Shown piece by piece: positions 22,762 through 33,966 of a stretch of DNA of 33,966 bases. The stretch is from the NCBI GenBank assembly GCA_022708025.1, contig JAKIZM010000040.1:1-33966 (forward strand), read 5' to 3'. The notes below the pieces were generated by a model that had not been told where the DNA came from, ran no database searches, and worked only from the letters and a program-made list of their open reading frames with translations. Within the stretch, counting starts at the first letter, position 1. Every line of letters starts with the position of its first letter. A program made the translations under genes and the position numbers. This stretch comes from Bacteroidota bacterium. GTDB taxonomy: Bacteria > Bacteroidota > Ignavibacteria > Ignavibacteriales > Ignavibacteriaceae.

Positions 22762-23106
22762 TTAACTTCCGAGATCCTTTAATGCTTCATCTACAGTAGA
22801 TGTAACCGGTAAAACGCGGTCAAGCTGGGTGATTTTAATCAGGTTATGAACTTTTTCGGATGGTGCGGCAAGCCTCATTTGTCCCTCGTTAGCAGAAACT
22901 ATTCTGTTTGCTACAAGAATAGCGCTTAAACCGGAGCTGTCACAGCTTTCAACTTCGCTCAAATCAATTATGAATTTATTAACACCTTCAACTTTTAAAA
23001 TCATTGTAAACTCGCCTTTGAGCAAACCCGAAATACTTGTATCCAGTCTTTTCTCATTTAACTTAAAAACTGTAACATCGCCAAAATGTTTGGTTTCAAA
23101 ATTCAT
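22762..23106 (-). CDS. STAS-domain anti-sigma factor antagonist
   Basis: The 114-residue protein is a single STAS domain with IIDLSEVESCDSSGLSAIL (46-64). S58 falls at the phosphorylated serine of SpoIIAA-type antagonists. Such proteins bind a serine kinase/anti-sigma factor in their unphosphorylated form and release a sigma factor or other partner. No kinase, phosphatase or sigma gene is adjacent. AGGG lies 8 nt before the ATG. It is coupled to the downstream symporter, an uncommon pairing. Confidence 0.88.
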   Translation of the reverse strand: MNFETKHFGDVTVFKLNEKRLDTSISGLLKGEFTMILKVEGVNKFIIDLSEVESCDSSGLSAILVANRIVSANEGQMRLAAPSEKVHNLIKITQLDRVLPVTSTVDEALKDLGS

Positions 23107-23115
23107 AAAAGCACC

Positions 23116-23646
23116 CTAAAACATTTTTAAACAATTTAAGAAATTATTATACGATACTTCTGATTCAACATCATTATTCGCTATCTGAAAATTATAGTAT
23201 TTGTCTGAATTCTTTTTTGAATAACCTATCCTGATTTTTGCATTAACAATATTTGCAGCATAACTGTAAAACAATTCATCTTTTCTGTTAAGATCAATTA
23301 CTCCATCAAATTTCATTTCAGAGAGTTTACCAATCAGTTTGTGATTCGGCAGATTGAGTCTGTTAAGATCGTTTACACCAAACTCTATTGATCTGTTTCT
23401 GAACTTTGCAGGCATCAGGCTGATCCGATAATCGCGGGCTAATATTTTTACAGCTTTATTAAGATGATCAAGATGTTCCAGCACAATAAAGCTTGATCTG
23501 AAATCCTTTTCATCTTCCGGCATTAAAACAAAAAAAGAGCCTGAGCGTTTTAGTGCCTGAGAAAAATCCTGCTCGCTCAATTCATTGTGTTTTAATTTGT
23601 TCGATATAAAAAATCTTGAAATATTATTTTTTATTGATTCGATCAT
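23116..23646 (-). CDS. Hypothetical protein, faintly glycosyltransferase-9/DUF6913-like
   Basis: The 176-residue cytosolic protein has no membrane segment. The stretch FDGVIDLNRKDELFYSYAANIVNAKIRIGYSKK (about 113-145) recalls the region of heptosyltransferase-type (GT9) and DUF6913 proteins where a VIDL strand is followed by a helix and a K.R.G strand. The protein is half the length of a GT9 enzyme and lacks its C-terminal nucleotide-sugar domain. The gene lies 2 nt after ligA and 9 nt before the STAS gene. Conserved linkage to ligA would mark it as a group-specific core gene. The function is unknown. Confidence 0.75.
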   Translation of the reverse strand: MIESIKNNISRFFISNKLKHNELSEQDFSQALKRSGSFFVLMPEDEKDFRSSFIVLEHLDHLNKAVKILARDYRISLMPAKFRNRSIEFGVNDLNRLNLPNHKLIGKLSEMKFDGVIDLNRKDELFYSYAANIVNAKIRIGYSKKNSDKYYNFQIANNDVESEVSYNNFLNCLKMF

Positions 23647-23648
23647 CT

Positions 23649-26602
<2,954 letters not shown>

Positions 26603-26619
26603 AATCTTATAATAATTTG

Positions 26620-28071
26620 TTAATTAATTCTAACAAGTTTTGCAGCAAAAGCACCATCCATTAAATGCTTATGAGGAAAAGTCTGGATACAGCCGTTTTC
26701 ATCAACAAGGCTATCAGCAATTTTTCCTTTAGCTGATTCAAGTTTAAAATCAGGATGTGTTTCGATAAACTTTTTAACAATTTCAAAATTCTCTTCCGGT
26801 TCTATGGAACAGGTACTGTAAACTACAACACCTCCTTTTTTAACAAGAGTAGATGCTTTAGATAAAAACTTCAATTGATTATCAGTCATTTTTCTCAAAT
26901 CAAAAATATCTTTTTTCCATTTAATATCCGGTTTCTTTGATAAAGTACCTGTTCCGCTGCAAGGGACATCAGCAAGTACTCTGTCATAAGGTTCTGACTC
27001 ATATTCAAGTGCATCAGTTTCAATAGTTTCAACGATTTTTAATCCAAGCCGCTCATTATTTTTTCTTACAAGTTGCAATCTTCCTTCATACCGATCGAGA
27101 GCAGTTATCTTCCCCTGATTTCTCATGAGAGAACCCAGATAAGCAGTTTTCCCTCCGGGCGCTGAACACATATCAAGTACATTCATTCCCGGACGCACAT
27201 CAAGCAATCTGACTGCTAAACCTGCGCTTTCATCTTGTATGTTAAAATATCCTTTCTGATAATACTCCCACGCAGTTATGTTGGTGAGGTTTTGAAGTTG
27301 AATAAATTCTTCAAGAAACTTTCCCGGACGGTATTTTAAGTTAACCTGTTCCAATAAAGCTTTAAAATCTGCTATATCCGTCTTGATAGCATTAACCCGC
27401 AGAGTAAGATATGGCTTTTCGTTATTTGCAATTAAAAGTTTTTCAGTTTCTTCTCTGCCAAATCTTTCAAGATATCTTTTTACCATCCATGATGGATGAG
27501 AATAATAAGCACTCAGATATCCAACTATATCTTCATTTGGATCTGGATAACGGATAGCGCTTTTATTTCTGATAATATTTCTTAAAATAGCATTTGTAAG
27601 GTCAGCAGGTTTCTGTCCCTGTAGTTTCTTTACAAATTCAACAGCTTCATTAACTGCAGCATGATCAGGAATCCTTTCAAGAAACATTATTTGATAAAGA
27701 GCAACACGCAAACCATTTTTCAGATTAGGGATAGCTTTTGAAAACTGCCCTTTGTAAAAACCATTAAGTATCCAATCAAGTCTGCCCTGCCATCTGGTAA
27801 CACCATGAACAATTTCGTAAAGTAAAGCTTTGTCAGGACCACTTAATTCAGAGTTCTTTAATTCATTATCAAGTAACTTTTCAAGATATGCGTCTGTTCT
27901 TTCAACTCGGTTAAGTATTTTAACTGCAAGCCCTCTTACTCCCTGATAAAGATCAATCACTTTATGTTCTTCTAAATGAATCGGTTCTTTTATTTCATTA
28001 ACTTGATCGTTGACACTTTCAGATTCTGTTAATTCATTTTGTTCTGTATTTCGCGCATTAATATCTTCCAA
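26620..28071 (-). CDS. rsmB: 16S rRNA (cytosine-967-C5)-methyltransferase RsmB
   Basis: The protein has 483 residues. An N-terminal NusB-like RNA-binding domain (45-170; VKILNRVERTDAYLE, LYEIVHGVTRW) is joined to a SAM methyltransferase domain with VLDMCSAPGGKTAYLG (298-313), DVPCSGTGTL with C371, and YSTCSIEPEEN with the nucleophile C421. It methylates C967 of 16S rRNA. There is no ATG in the first 130 codons. The TTG at 28071 follows the previous stop (TAG-TTG) and has AGAGG 7 nt upstream, which supports it. The GTG at codon 38 is the alternative and would remove an acidic extension of 37 residues not usual in RsmB. Confidence 0.94.
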   Translation of the reverse strand: MEDINARNTEQNELTESESVNDQVNEIKEPIHLEEHKVIDLYQGVRGLAVKILNRVERTDAYLEKLLDNELKNSELSGPDKALLYEIVHGVTRWQGRLDWILNGFYKGQFSKAIPNLKNGLRVALYQIMFLERIPDHAAVNEAVEFVKKLQGQKPADLTNAILRNIIRNKSAIRYPDPNEDIVGYLSAYYSHPSWMVKRYLERFGREETEKLLIANNEKPYLTLRVNAIKTDIADFKALLEQVNLKYRPGKFLEEFIQLQNLTNITAWEYYQKGYFNIQDESAGLAVRLLDVRPGMNVLDMCSAPGGKTAYLGSLMRNQGKITALDRYEGRLQLVRKNNERLGLKIVETIETDALEYESEPYDRVLADVPCSGTGTLSKKPDIKWKKDIFDLRKMTDNQLKFLSKASTLVKKGGVVVYSTCSIEPEENFEIVKKFIETHPDFKLESAKGKIADSLVDENGCIQTFPHKHLMDGAFAAKLVRIN

Positions 28072-29325
28072 CTAATAACCTCTTTTTTCTCTGTTAGACT
28101 GAGTCAATTCAAAAATAGATTTAAATAATTTCTCATCAATAGAATCAAACTCAACCTTTCGTCTATTTATAACTATCCTTGCTGTTTCAATAGCTTTATT
28201 AACATCATAAACTGTTGATGAACTATCTCCGCCCCACGTAAATGATGGTACATATTTATCTGGAAATCCTGGTGAAAAAATATTACACGAAAAACCAATT
28301 ACACTTCCTGTATTAAACATCGTATTTATAGCACTTTTTGAGTGATCTCCTATCAACAGCCCTAAAAATCGCTGATTACTATCAACTTCCTTATTACTTA
28401 ACTTAATTTTTATTTTTGAATAATTGTTTTTAAGATCACTGTTATTTGTACCTGCACCAAGATTAACCCAGCTTCCTAAATATGAGAGACCAATAAATCC
28501 GGAATGCTGTTTATTTGAGTAATCCATAAAAACAGATCCCTCAACCTCACCGCCGATTTTACAAACTTTACCAATAGATGTATTACCATAAATTGTTGCT
28601 CCGGCTTTTACTTTAGACGAAGCACCAATAAAACAAGGTCCCTCAATAAAGGAATTCGGATAAACAAAAACATCATCATCAATTATTACCGATCCGTTTG
28701 AGGCATCAATAACAACACCCGGTTTGATGATAACATTTCTTCCGATGAATATTTTTTCTTTGTTTATCAGATGAATGTTATGCTCTGCCTGATTTATAAA
28801 GTTTTCCCTGTTTGTCATTTTTAAATGATCAAAATCCAAAGCTATCTGAGTACCATTGTAAAAAATTATATCCCACAGATAATTAACACATTTAATATCT
28901 AATATTTTTATCGGAAGATTATTAAAATCATTTACCGAAAAAAGATCTTTAAGGTGTGCTGATTTATATTTAAGATTTGTCCCTGATAAATAAGCGGCAA
29001 CAACCGTATCTTCATTCACAAAAACTTTATCTTCAGATCCGGAAAGAGGCAAAAGTTCAGAGATATTTTGTGGTGCAATAATCCGTCCGTTAATAAATAA
29101 ACATTCTGTGTCCTCAATTTTGTTAACAAGACATGTCGGATTATTGCGCCTTACTGTTTCTTCCAAATAAGGACGGCAGTGAAGTGAAACTTTTGCTTTA
29201 GGATAATGCCGAATAATTTTATCCTTTAGCGAATCAATGCCACACAATAATTCATAAACCGGTCTTGAATAAACAAGCGGCTCAAGATTAGTATAATTTT
29301 CGTCTTCAAATATGCATATCTGCAA
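28072..29325 (-). CDS. NTP-transferase-4/GlmU-like protein with beta-helix acyltransferase domain
   Basis: The protein has 417 residues. The N-terminus QICIFEDENYTNLEPLVYSRP...LLCGIDSLKDKI is the NTP_transf_4 form found in Bacteroidota, which lacks the LAAGxGxR loop. From about 185 a left-handed beta-helix runs through IFIGRNVIIKPGVVIDAS, VKAGATIYGNTSIGK and GSWVNLGAGTNNSDLKNNY; the last two resemble the acetyltransferase half of GlmU. It may acylate or nucleotidylate amino-sugar phosphates for cell-wall precursors. The start is TTG with AAGGG 9 nt upstream; no ATG is available. It is the first gene of the rsmB-rodZ-ligA operon. Confidence 0.82.
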   Translation of the reverse strand: MQICIFEDENYTNLEPLVYSRPVYELLCGIDSLKDKIIRHYPKAKVSLHCRPYLEETVRRNNPTCLVNKIEDTECLFINGRIIAPQNISELLPLSGSEDKVFVNEDTVVAAYLSGTNLKYKSAHLKDLFSVNDFNNLPIKILDIKCVNYLWDIIFYNGTQIALDFDHLKMTNRENFINQAEHNIHLINKEKIFIGRNVIIKPGVVIDASNGSVIIDDDVFVYPNSFIEGPCFIGASSKVKAGATIYGNTSIGKVCKIGGEVEGSVFMDYSNKQHSGFIGLSYLGSWVNLGAGTNNSDLKNNYSKIKIKLSNKEVDSNQRFLGLLIGDHSKSAINTMFNTGSVIGFSCNIFSPGFPDKYVPSFTWGGDSSSTVYDVNKAIETARIVINRRKVEFDSIDEKLFKSIFELTQSNREKRGY

Positions 29326-29523
29326 AGTTTTTAACCCTTAATAAATTAACAATGGAATTTAACATTTTTTGAATAAAGATTCTTTACTTAAATATGGTTA
29401 ATAAACCTACAGGATAGGGTTTTTTTTAATTATTATTTTTTATGTCAATGATCTTTAATCTGTAATACTGTTGTATCCGATGCACTTTTTAAGAAAATGG
29501 TAAGCATTAAGAAATGAATTTGA

Positions 29524-29556
29524 ATAAAAAGTAAAGGGCATCACTGCAATACCCTT
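29524..29556 (-). terminator. Rho-independent terminator after the RND efflux gene
   Basis: On the minus strand, 15 nt past the stop, AAGGGTAT and ATGCCCTT form an 8-bp stem with one wobble and a 7-base loop, followed by TACTTTTTATT. It ends the efflux operon and insulates the downstream GlmU-like gene. Confidence 0.75.
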
Positions 29557-29571
29557 GATTCTTTAATTCTT

Positions 29572-32500
29572 TTATTCGGTTACATTCGTTACAGTAGCTG
29601 TTTTGCGAGAGAAGAAAGAATATATTGCCGGAATAATAAACAGTGTTAAAAATGTAGAAAGTATCAGTCCGCCAATAACTGCAATACCCATAGAAACCCT
29701 GCTTTCAGAACCAGCACCAATAGCAAGTGCAATCGGCAAAATTCCTAAAACAGTAGAAAGGCTTGTCATTAATATTGGTCGTAAACGAGCGGTTGCAGCA
29801 CTTATAACAGCTTCATTTTTAGTTAAGCCTGTTGCTTTTCTCTGATTTGCAAATTCAACAATTAATATCCCGTTTTTAGTAACAAGACCAATGAGCATAA
29901 TGATACCGATCTCACTAAAGATATTAAGTGTTTGATTGAAATACCAAAGCGAGAACAGTGCGCCAAGCAATGCAAGCGGAACGGTAAATAAAATAATAAA
30001 CGGATCTCTGAAACTTTCAAACTGTGCAGCAAGTATTAAATAAATCAATCCAAGAGCAAGTAAAAAAGCAAACACAAGACTTGATGAACTTTCTTTAAAT
30101 TCTTTCGATAGTCCGTCTAATGCAGTTGAAAATTTCTCATCCAGAACTTTATCAGCAACATTATACATTATATCGATTCCTTCGCCCAGCGATACACCCG
30201 GTGCTAATCCAGCAGAAACGGTTGCAGAAACATATCGATTAAACCTGAACAACTGAGGCGGTGCACTTTGTTCATCTACATAAACAACATTATCAAGCTG
30301 AATCAAATCACCATTATTATTTTTAACATAAGTTGATTTTAAATCAATCGGTGCATCCCGGTTCTCTCTGGAAAATTGTCCGATCACCTGATATTGTTTA
30401 CCATCTTTTATAAAATATCCGAATCTCTGTCCGCTGAATGCAGACTGTATCGTTTGTGCAATATCAATTGTAGAAACACCAAGTGCTCTTGCCTTTTGCC
30501 TGTCAATAGAAATTTTAAGTTCAGGTTTATTAAACTTTAAATTAGGTTCAACCACGGTGAAAGCATTTGTCTTCTTTGCTTCTTCAACAAACCTTGGTAA
30601 GAAATCTCTGAGTGCTTCAAAATTAGGTGCCTGCAATACAAACTGAACCGGTAAACCGCCTCTTCTTCCACCGCCAATTGTCTGCTGCTGAGTAATAAAT
30701 GATCTGGCTCCGCTTAAACTGCTTATAACAGGTGTTAAGTCATCGGCAATCTGCTGTTGGGATCTTTTTCTTAAATCAGCATCTTTCAAAATTAAATTTA
30801 TAAACCCCGAATTAACTGAAGCAGCGGCTCCTCCTGATGGAGATGTAACGGAGATTATGCCATTCCTTTCAGGAACTTGATCTTTTATAACACTAACAGT
30901 TTCATCTATATATCTATCCATAAACTCAAATGTAGCACCTTCTTGCGCTGTTATACTTAAATTAAGTCTGCCTCTGTCCTCAAGCGGTGCAAGCTCTGTC
31001 GGAAGTCCTGAATACAAAATATAAATCAATCCGATAGATACGATTGTAACAGGAAAAGCAAGCCACCGATGGTTTATAAAGTATTTAAGATGTCTTTGAT
31101 AAGTATTATTAAAAGCAACAAAGAACGGTTCGGTTAGATTATAAAACCAGTTATGATGTTCTCTTTTTTTAAGGATCTTCGTACTTAACATTGGTGTTAA
31201 AGTCAAAGCTACAAAAGCAGAGATGATAACTGAACCGGCTACAACAACACCAAATTCTCTAAACAATCTGCCAGTAATACCCTGTAAAAAAATAACCGGC
31301 ATAAACACAGCAGAAAGGGCAATCGTGGTGGATATCACTGCAAAAAATATTTCTGCAGATCCTTTTTTTCCTGCTTCAACAGGATCCATTTTATTTTCAA
31401 TCTTAGTGTAAATATTTTCAAGAACAACAATCGCATCGTCAACGACCATTCCGATCGCAAGAACAATTCCAAGTAATGTTAAAACATTTATAGAAAAATC
31501 AGCAATGTACATTATGAAAAACGTACCTATAAGTGAGATTGGTATTACAAGTATCGGAATCAGAGTAGTTCTCCAGTCACGCAAAAACAAAAATATTATC
31601 AACACAACAAGACTAAAAGCAAGAATTATTGTTTCTTCCACTTCTTCAATCGAATTGCGGATAAAAGTAGTAATATCAAAGCCAATTCCCGTTTTAATAT
31701 CTGCTGGCAGACTTTTCTTTATTACTTCGAGTCTTTTATAAAACTCATCTGCAATTGCAATGTTATTTGCACCTGCCTGGGAAATCAGCACAACACCAAC
31801 CATTGGTATTCCATCTCGCTTTAGAATAGTGCGCTCATTTTCTGCACCGAGCTGTGAGTGCCCGACATCTTTTACTCTTACAATATTTCCGGCAACTTCT
31901 TTAATAATAAGATTATCAAACTCAGCTTCTGTTTGTAATCTTCCGATTGTTCTTATAGAAAGTTCTGTATTATCTCCTTCTATTCTTCCGGAAGGCAGCT
32001 CAACATTTTCTCTGTTCAGTGCATTTCTAACATCAACCGGAGAAAGACGAAATGCTGCCAGTTTAGCTGGATCCAACCACAACCTCATTGCATATTTTCT
32101 TTCGCCCCAGATCTGAACAGAACCAACTCCGGTTATGGTTTGCAATCTTTCTTTAAAAATATTATTTGCAATTTCACTTAACTCAAGTAAACTCCTGGTA
32201 TCACTCTGAATATTAAGAAATACAATTGGCGTTGCATCTGCATCTGCCTTTGAAACAATTGGCATATCAATATCGGGCGGAAGATTGAAAAGAGCTCTTG
32301 ATACTCTGTCACGAACATCATTTGCCGCTGCTTCCATATCAATATCAATATCAAACTCAACAGTAATTGTGCTTCTTCCGTCTCTGCTTGCTGAGGTCAG
32401 AGATTTAATACCAGCAATTCCATTTATTGATTCTTCTAATGGCTCAGTAATCTGGCTTTCAATTACATCTGCATTTGCCCCCACATAATTAGTAGAAACT

Positions 32501-32637
32501 GTAATGATCGGCGGATCAACTGAAGGAAATTCTCTTACGCCCAAATAAGTATAACCTAAAATTCCGAATACAATAATGATTATTGACATAACCATTGCAA
32601 GGACAGGACGCTGTATGCTGATTGAAGAAAGACTCAT
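29572..32637 (-). CDS. RND-family inner-membrane efflux transporter (AcrB/HAE1-like)
   Basis: The 1021-residue protein has the standard RND plan: TM1 (12-32), a first periplasmic loop, TM2-6, a central loop (PFFVAFNNTYQRHL), a second periplasmic loop and TM8-12. SISIQRPVLAMVMSIIIIV is the typical N-terminus. GMVVDDAIVVLENIY contains the paired proton-relay aspartates D400 and D401. It probably exports hydrophobic compounds by proton antiport through a trimer. The adaptor gene lies 13 nt upstream. No outer-membrane TolC-type channel gene is in the operon. Confidence 0.95.
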   Translation of the reverse strand: MSLSSISIQRPVLAMVMSIIIIVFGILGYTYLGVREFPSVDPPIITVSTNYVGANADVIESQITEPLEESINGIAGIKSLTSASRDGRSTITVEFDIDIDMEAAANDVRDRVSRALFNLPPDIDMPIVSKADADATPIVFLNIQSDTRSLLELSEIANNIFKERLQTITGVGSVQIWGERKYAMRLWLDPAKLAAFRLSPVDVRNALNRENVELPSGRIEGDNTELSIRTIGRLQTEAEFDNLIIKEVAGNIVRVKDVGHSQLGAENERTILKRDGIPMVGVVLISQAGANNIAIADEFYKRLEVIKKSLPADIKTGIGFDITTFIRNSIEEVEETIILAFSLVVLIIFLFLRDWRTTLIPILVIPISLIGTFFIMYIADFSINVLTLLGIVLAIGMVVDDAIVVLENIYTKIENKMDPVEAGKKGSAEIFFAVISTTIALSAVFMPVIFLQGITGRLFREFGVVVAGSVIISAFVALTLTPMLSTKILKKREHHNWFYNLTEPFFVAFNNTYQRHLKYFINHRWLAFPVTIVSIGLIYILYSGLPTELAPLEDRGRLNLSITAQEGATFEFMDRYIDETVSVIKDQVPERNGIISVTSPSGGAAASVNSGFINLILKDADLRKRSQQQIADDLTPVISSLSGARSFITQQQTIGGGRRGGLPVQFVLQAPNFEALRDFLPRFVEEAKKTNAFTVVEPNLKFNKPELKISIDRQKARALGVSTIDIAQTIQSAFSGQRFGYFIKDGKQYQVIGQFSRENRDAPIDLKSTYVKNNNGDLIQLDNVVYVDEQSAPPQLFRFNRYVSATVSAGLAPGVSLGEGIDIMYNVADKVLDEKFSTALDGLSKEFKESSSSLVFAFLLALGLIYLILAAQFESFRDPFIILFTVPLALLGALFSLWYFNQTLNIFSEIGIIMLIGLVTKNGILIVEFANQRKATGLTKNEAVISAATARLRPILMTSLSTVLGILPIALAIGAGSESRVSMGIAVIGGLILSTFLTLFIIPAIYSFFSRKTATVTNVTE

Positions 32638-32650
32638 CTATATTTTTTAC

Positions 32651-33721
32651 TTAATTAAATTCTGAAATAGTAACTTTTGACATTGGTCTTATCTGAAGTA
32701 TTCCTGAAGTTATAACTGTGTCTCCGGCATTTAATCCTGAAACAATCTGAATAGTGGTTTCTTCTCTAACACCTATTTCTACATTCTGTTGAGCAACAAC
32801 ACCATTTTTATACAAATATACTTTCTGTCCTTTTAATTCCGGCACTATTGCTACCGAAGGAACCAAAATTGCATCGTTGATTTTTTTAAGATTAAGTTCA
32901 ACATTTGCAAATGCGCCAGGAATTAGATCGGAGTAATTTGTATTACATACTGCTCTGATCTTCAATGTTCTTGTTCCCGGATCAATCTTTGGCTCTATCG
33001 CATAAATTTTTGCTTTGAAAACAGTTGTGCTTCCGCTAATCTTAAAATCCAATTCATCTCCTGTTTTAACAGATGTTGAGTATTTTTCAGGAATAGAAAA
33101 ATCAACTTTAATTATATTGAGATTTTGTAGAGTAGCTATTACTGTTGATGTTGTAAGATAACTTCCTTCACTAACTGATCTTAATCCGATGGTGCCGCTA
33201 AAAGGTGCACGAATTTCTGTTTTATCAATTTGTGCCCTGATTAAATCATAATCAGCTTTGTTAACATTAAGCTCACTTACGGTATTATCATATTCTTCCT
33301 GACTAATCAGATTTCCATCGCGCAATTGTCTTTGTCTGAACTCTTTTTCTTCAGCAAGTTTAACTTTTGATTCTGCTCTTCTTAATTGAGCCTGTAAATC
33401 TGCATCGTTCATTTTTACAAGCAGATCTCCTTTATTAACATAACTTCCTTCTTTAAAAAGAATTTTAATTATCTTTCCCGCAACTTCACTTTTTAATTCA
33501 ACTTCTTCATTTGCTAAAATTGTTCCTGTTGTTAACACATTATTATTCATTACTTGTGGTACAACAATATAAGCTTTAACTGAAACAGTCATATCGGGTT
33601 TGTTGCCTGCATTATTTGTATTTTCTTTTTTGGATGATGAAAGAAGTTTTGGCAGCAGGATTATTAAAAGAAATATTAGGATAATTGCTGAGATAATAAT
33701 TTTTTTTATGTTGTTTTTCAT
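32651..33721 (-). CDS. RND efflux membrane-fusion protein (HlyD/AcrA family)
   Basis: The protein has 356 residues from the ATG at 33721; the longer frame starts at a TTG. One N-terminal anchor helix (IIISAIILIFLLIILLP) is followed by a split barrel-sandwich (lipoyl) domain (NEEVELKSEVAGKIIKILFK and RAPFSGTIGLRSVSEGS). Between the lipoyl halves lies a helical hairpin (QLRRAESKVKLAEEK...YDNTVSELNVNKADYDLI). A beta-barrel (KVDFSIPEKYSTSVKTGDEL) and a C-terminal membrane-proximal domain complete it. It bridges the RND pump to an outer-membrane channel in the periplasm. It is the first gene of the two-gene operon. Confidence 0.93.
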   Translation of the reverse strand: MKNNIKKIIISAIILIFLLIILLPKLLSSSKKENTNNAGNKPDMTVSVKAYIVVPQVMNNNVLTTGTILANEEVELKSEVAGKIIKILFKEGSYVNKGDLLVKMNDADLQAQLRRAESKVKLAEEKEFRQRQLRDGNLISQEEYDNTVSELNVNKADYDLIRAQIDKTEIRAPFSGTIGLRSVSEGSYLTTSTVIATLQNLNIIKVDFSIPEKYSTSVKTGDELDFKISGSTTVFKAKIYAIEPKIDPGTRTLKIRAVCNTNYSDLIPGAFANVELNLKKINDAILVPSVAIVPELKGQKVYLYKNGVVAQQNVEIGVREETTIQIVSGLNAGDTVITSGILQIRPMSKVTISEFN

Positions 33722-33773
33722 AACTAATTTTGATGACAAAGTAATCAAATAAAAATCTAATCAAAATATAAAG

Positions 33774-33864
33774 ATAAAAAAGGCGAGTTTTAACACTCGC
33801 CTTTTAAATTTAAAAAGTCCCTTCTCTTTTGGAGAAGGGATTTAGGGATGAGGCTTTTTTTTAC
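33774..33864. repeat. 91-bp double-hairpin element, copy B
   Basis: This is the second copy of the element at 1276-1366 (five mismatches by eye). Both hairpins are perfect here: GGCGAG/CTCGCC (33782-33801) and CCCTTCTC/GAGAAGGG (33819-33839). Its end overlaps the stop codon of the T9SS protein gene (33861-33863), so the tail of the element directly abuts coding sequence. Confidence 0.85.
33776..33801 (-). terminator. Rho-independent terminator after the T9SS protein gene
   Basis: On the minus strand GGCGAG-(8-base loop)-CTCGCC is followed by TTTTTT, 60 nt past the stop. It also has TTTT on the plus side, so it may work in both directions. It separates the T9SS gene from the efflux operon. 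Confidence 0.75.
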
Positions 33865-33966
33865 TTTGCCAATATCATCTTACGGGCTTGTGTAAAACCA
33901 GGCGCTGTTAATTGATAGATATAAACTCCACTTGTTAACTTAGAAGCATCAAAATTGACCGAATAA
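33861..33966 (-). CDS. C-terminus of a type IX secretion (Por) substrate (runs off window)
   Basis: The last 34 codons of a gene read VNFDASKLTSGVYIYQL, then TAPGFTQARKMILAK and TAA. This is the type A Por/T9SS sorting tail: (L)xSGVYIY.L followed by ...KM.L.K. Such a tail directs export across the outer membrane by the type IX system and is then removed. The rest of the protein lies outside the window, so its function is unknown. The stop overlaps the end of the 91-bp repeat. Confidence 0.85.
   Translation of the reverse strand, partial: YSVNFDASKLTSGVYIYQLTAPGFTQARKMILAK

Overview
The window is AT-rich bacterial DNA, and almost every gene lies on the minus strand. A type IX secretion (Por) sorting tail at the right edge, a signal-peptide YCF48-repeat protein at the left edge, lipoproteins and outer-membrane proteins, and the mix of RodZ, PgpH and SSS transporters suggest a Bacteroidota/Chlorobi-group organism, most likely an Ignavibacteria-type lineage. 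That assignment is inference from gene content; no rRNA is present.

Layout: 1-752 is the N-terminal part of a secreted YCF48-repeat protein. 753-1419 is a gene-free stretch holding REP-like hairpins and one copy of a 91-bp palindromic element; the second copy sits at 33774-33864. 1420-3090 is a membrane cytochrome b fused to a sulfite-oxidase-fold molybdenum domain. About 3.7-8.3 kb is the accessory island. 8.4-29.3 kb is housekeeping and envelope DNA: a GlmU-like nucleotidyltransferase, the only plus-strand gene (a small outer-membrane protein), an O-antigen-ligase-like protein with a large inserted propeller, an MsbA-like ABC exporter, a lipoprotein, XerD, a PgpH-type HD phosphodiesterase, a HAD phosphatase, two SSS symporters, a STAS protein, LigA, RodZ, RsmB and a second GlmU-like protein. 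29.5-33.7 kb is an RND efflux pump with its membrane-fusion partner. The last 106 bases are the C-terminus of a type IX secreted protein.

The most interesting part is 3737-8256. It looks like a small integron cassette array, either integrase-less or with a decayed integrase, that would escape routine annotation. Small unrelated genes all point the same way: two membrane proteins, a HEPN nuclease, a trypsin-like protease, a zinc-ribbon protein, a UPF0158 protein and MazEF. They are separated by attC-like sites. The R'-type box before one cassette (GTTATACGC) is the exact complement of the R''-type box after the same cassette (GCGTATAAC). The next cassette repeats this with GTTATGTGC and GCACATAAC, as expected if each cassette once circularised through its own attC. 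At the upstream end lies an 87-codon ORF resembling only the N-terminal domain of an integron-type tyrosine recombinase.

Most of the housekeeping genes form tightly packed operons with 1-8 nt overlaps. Several probably start at GTG or TTG rather than ATG.
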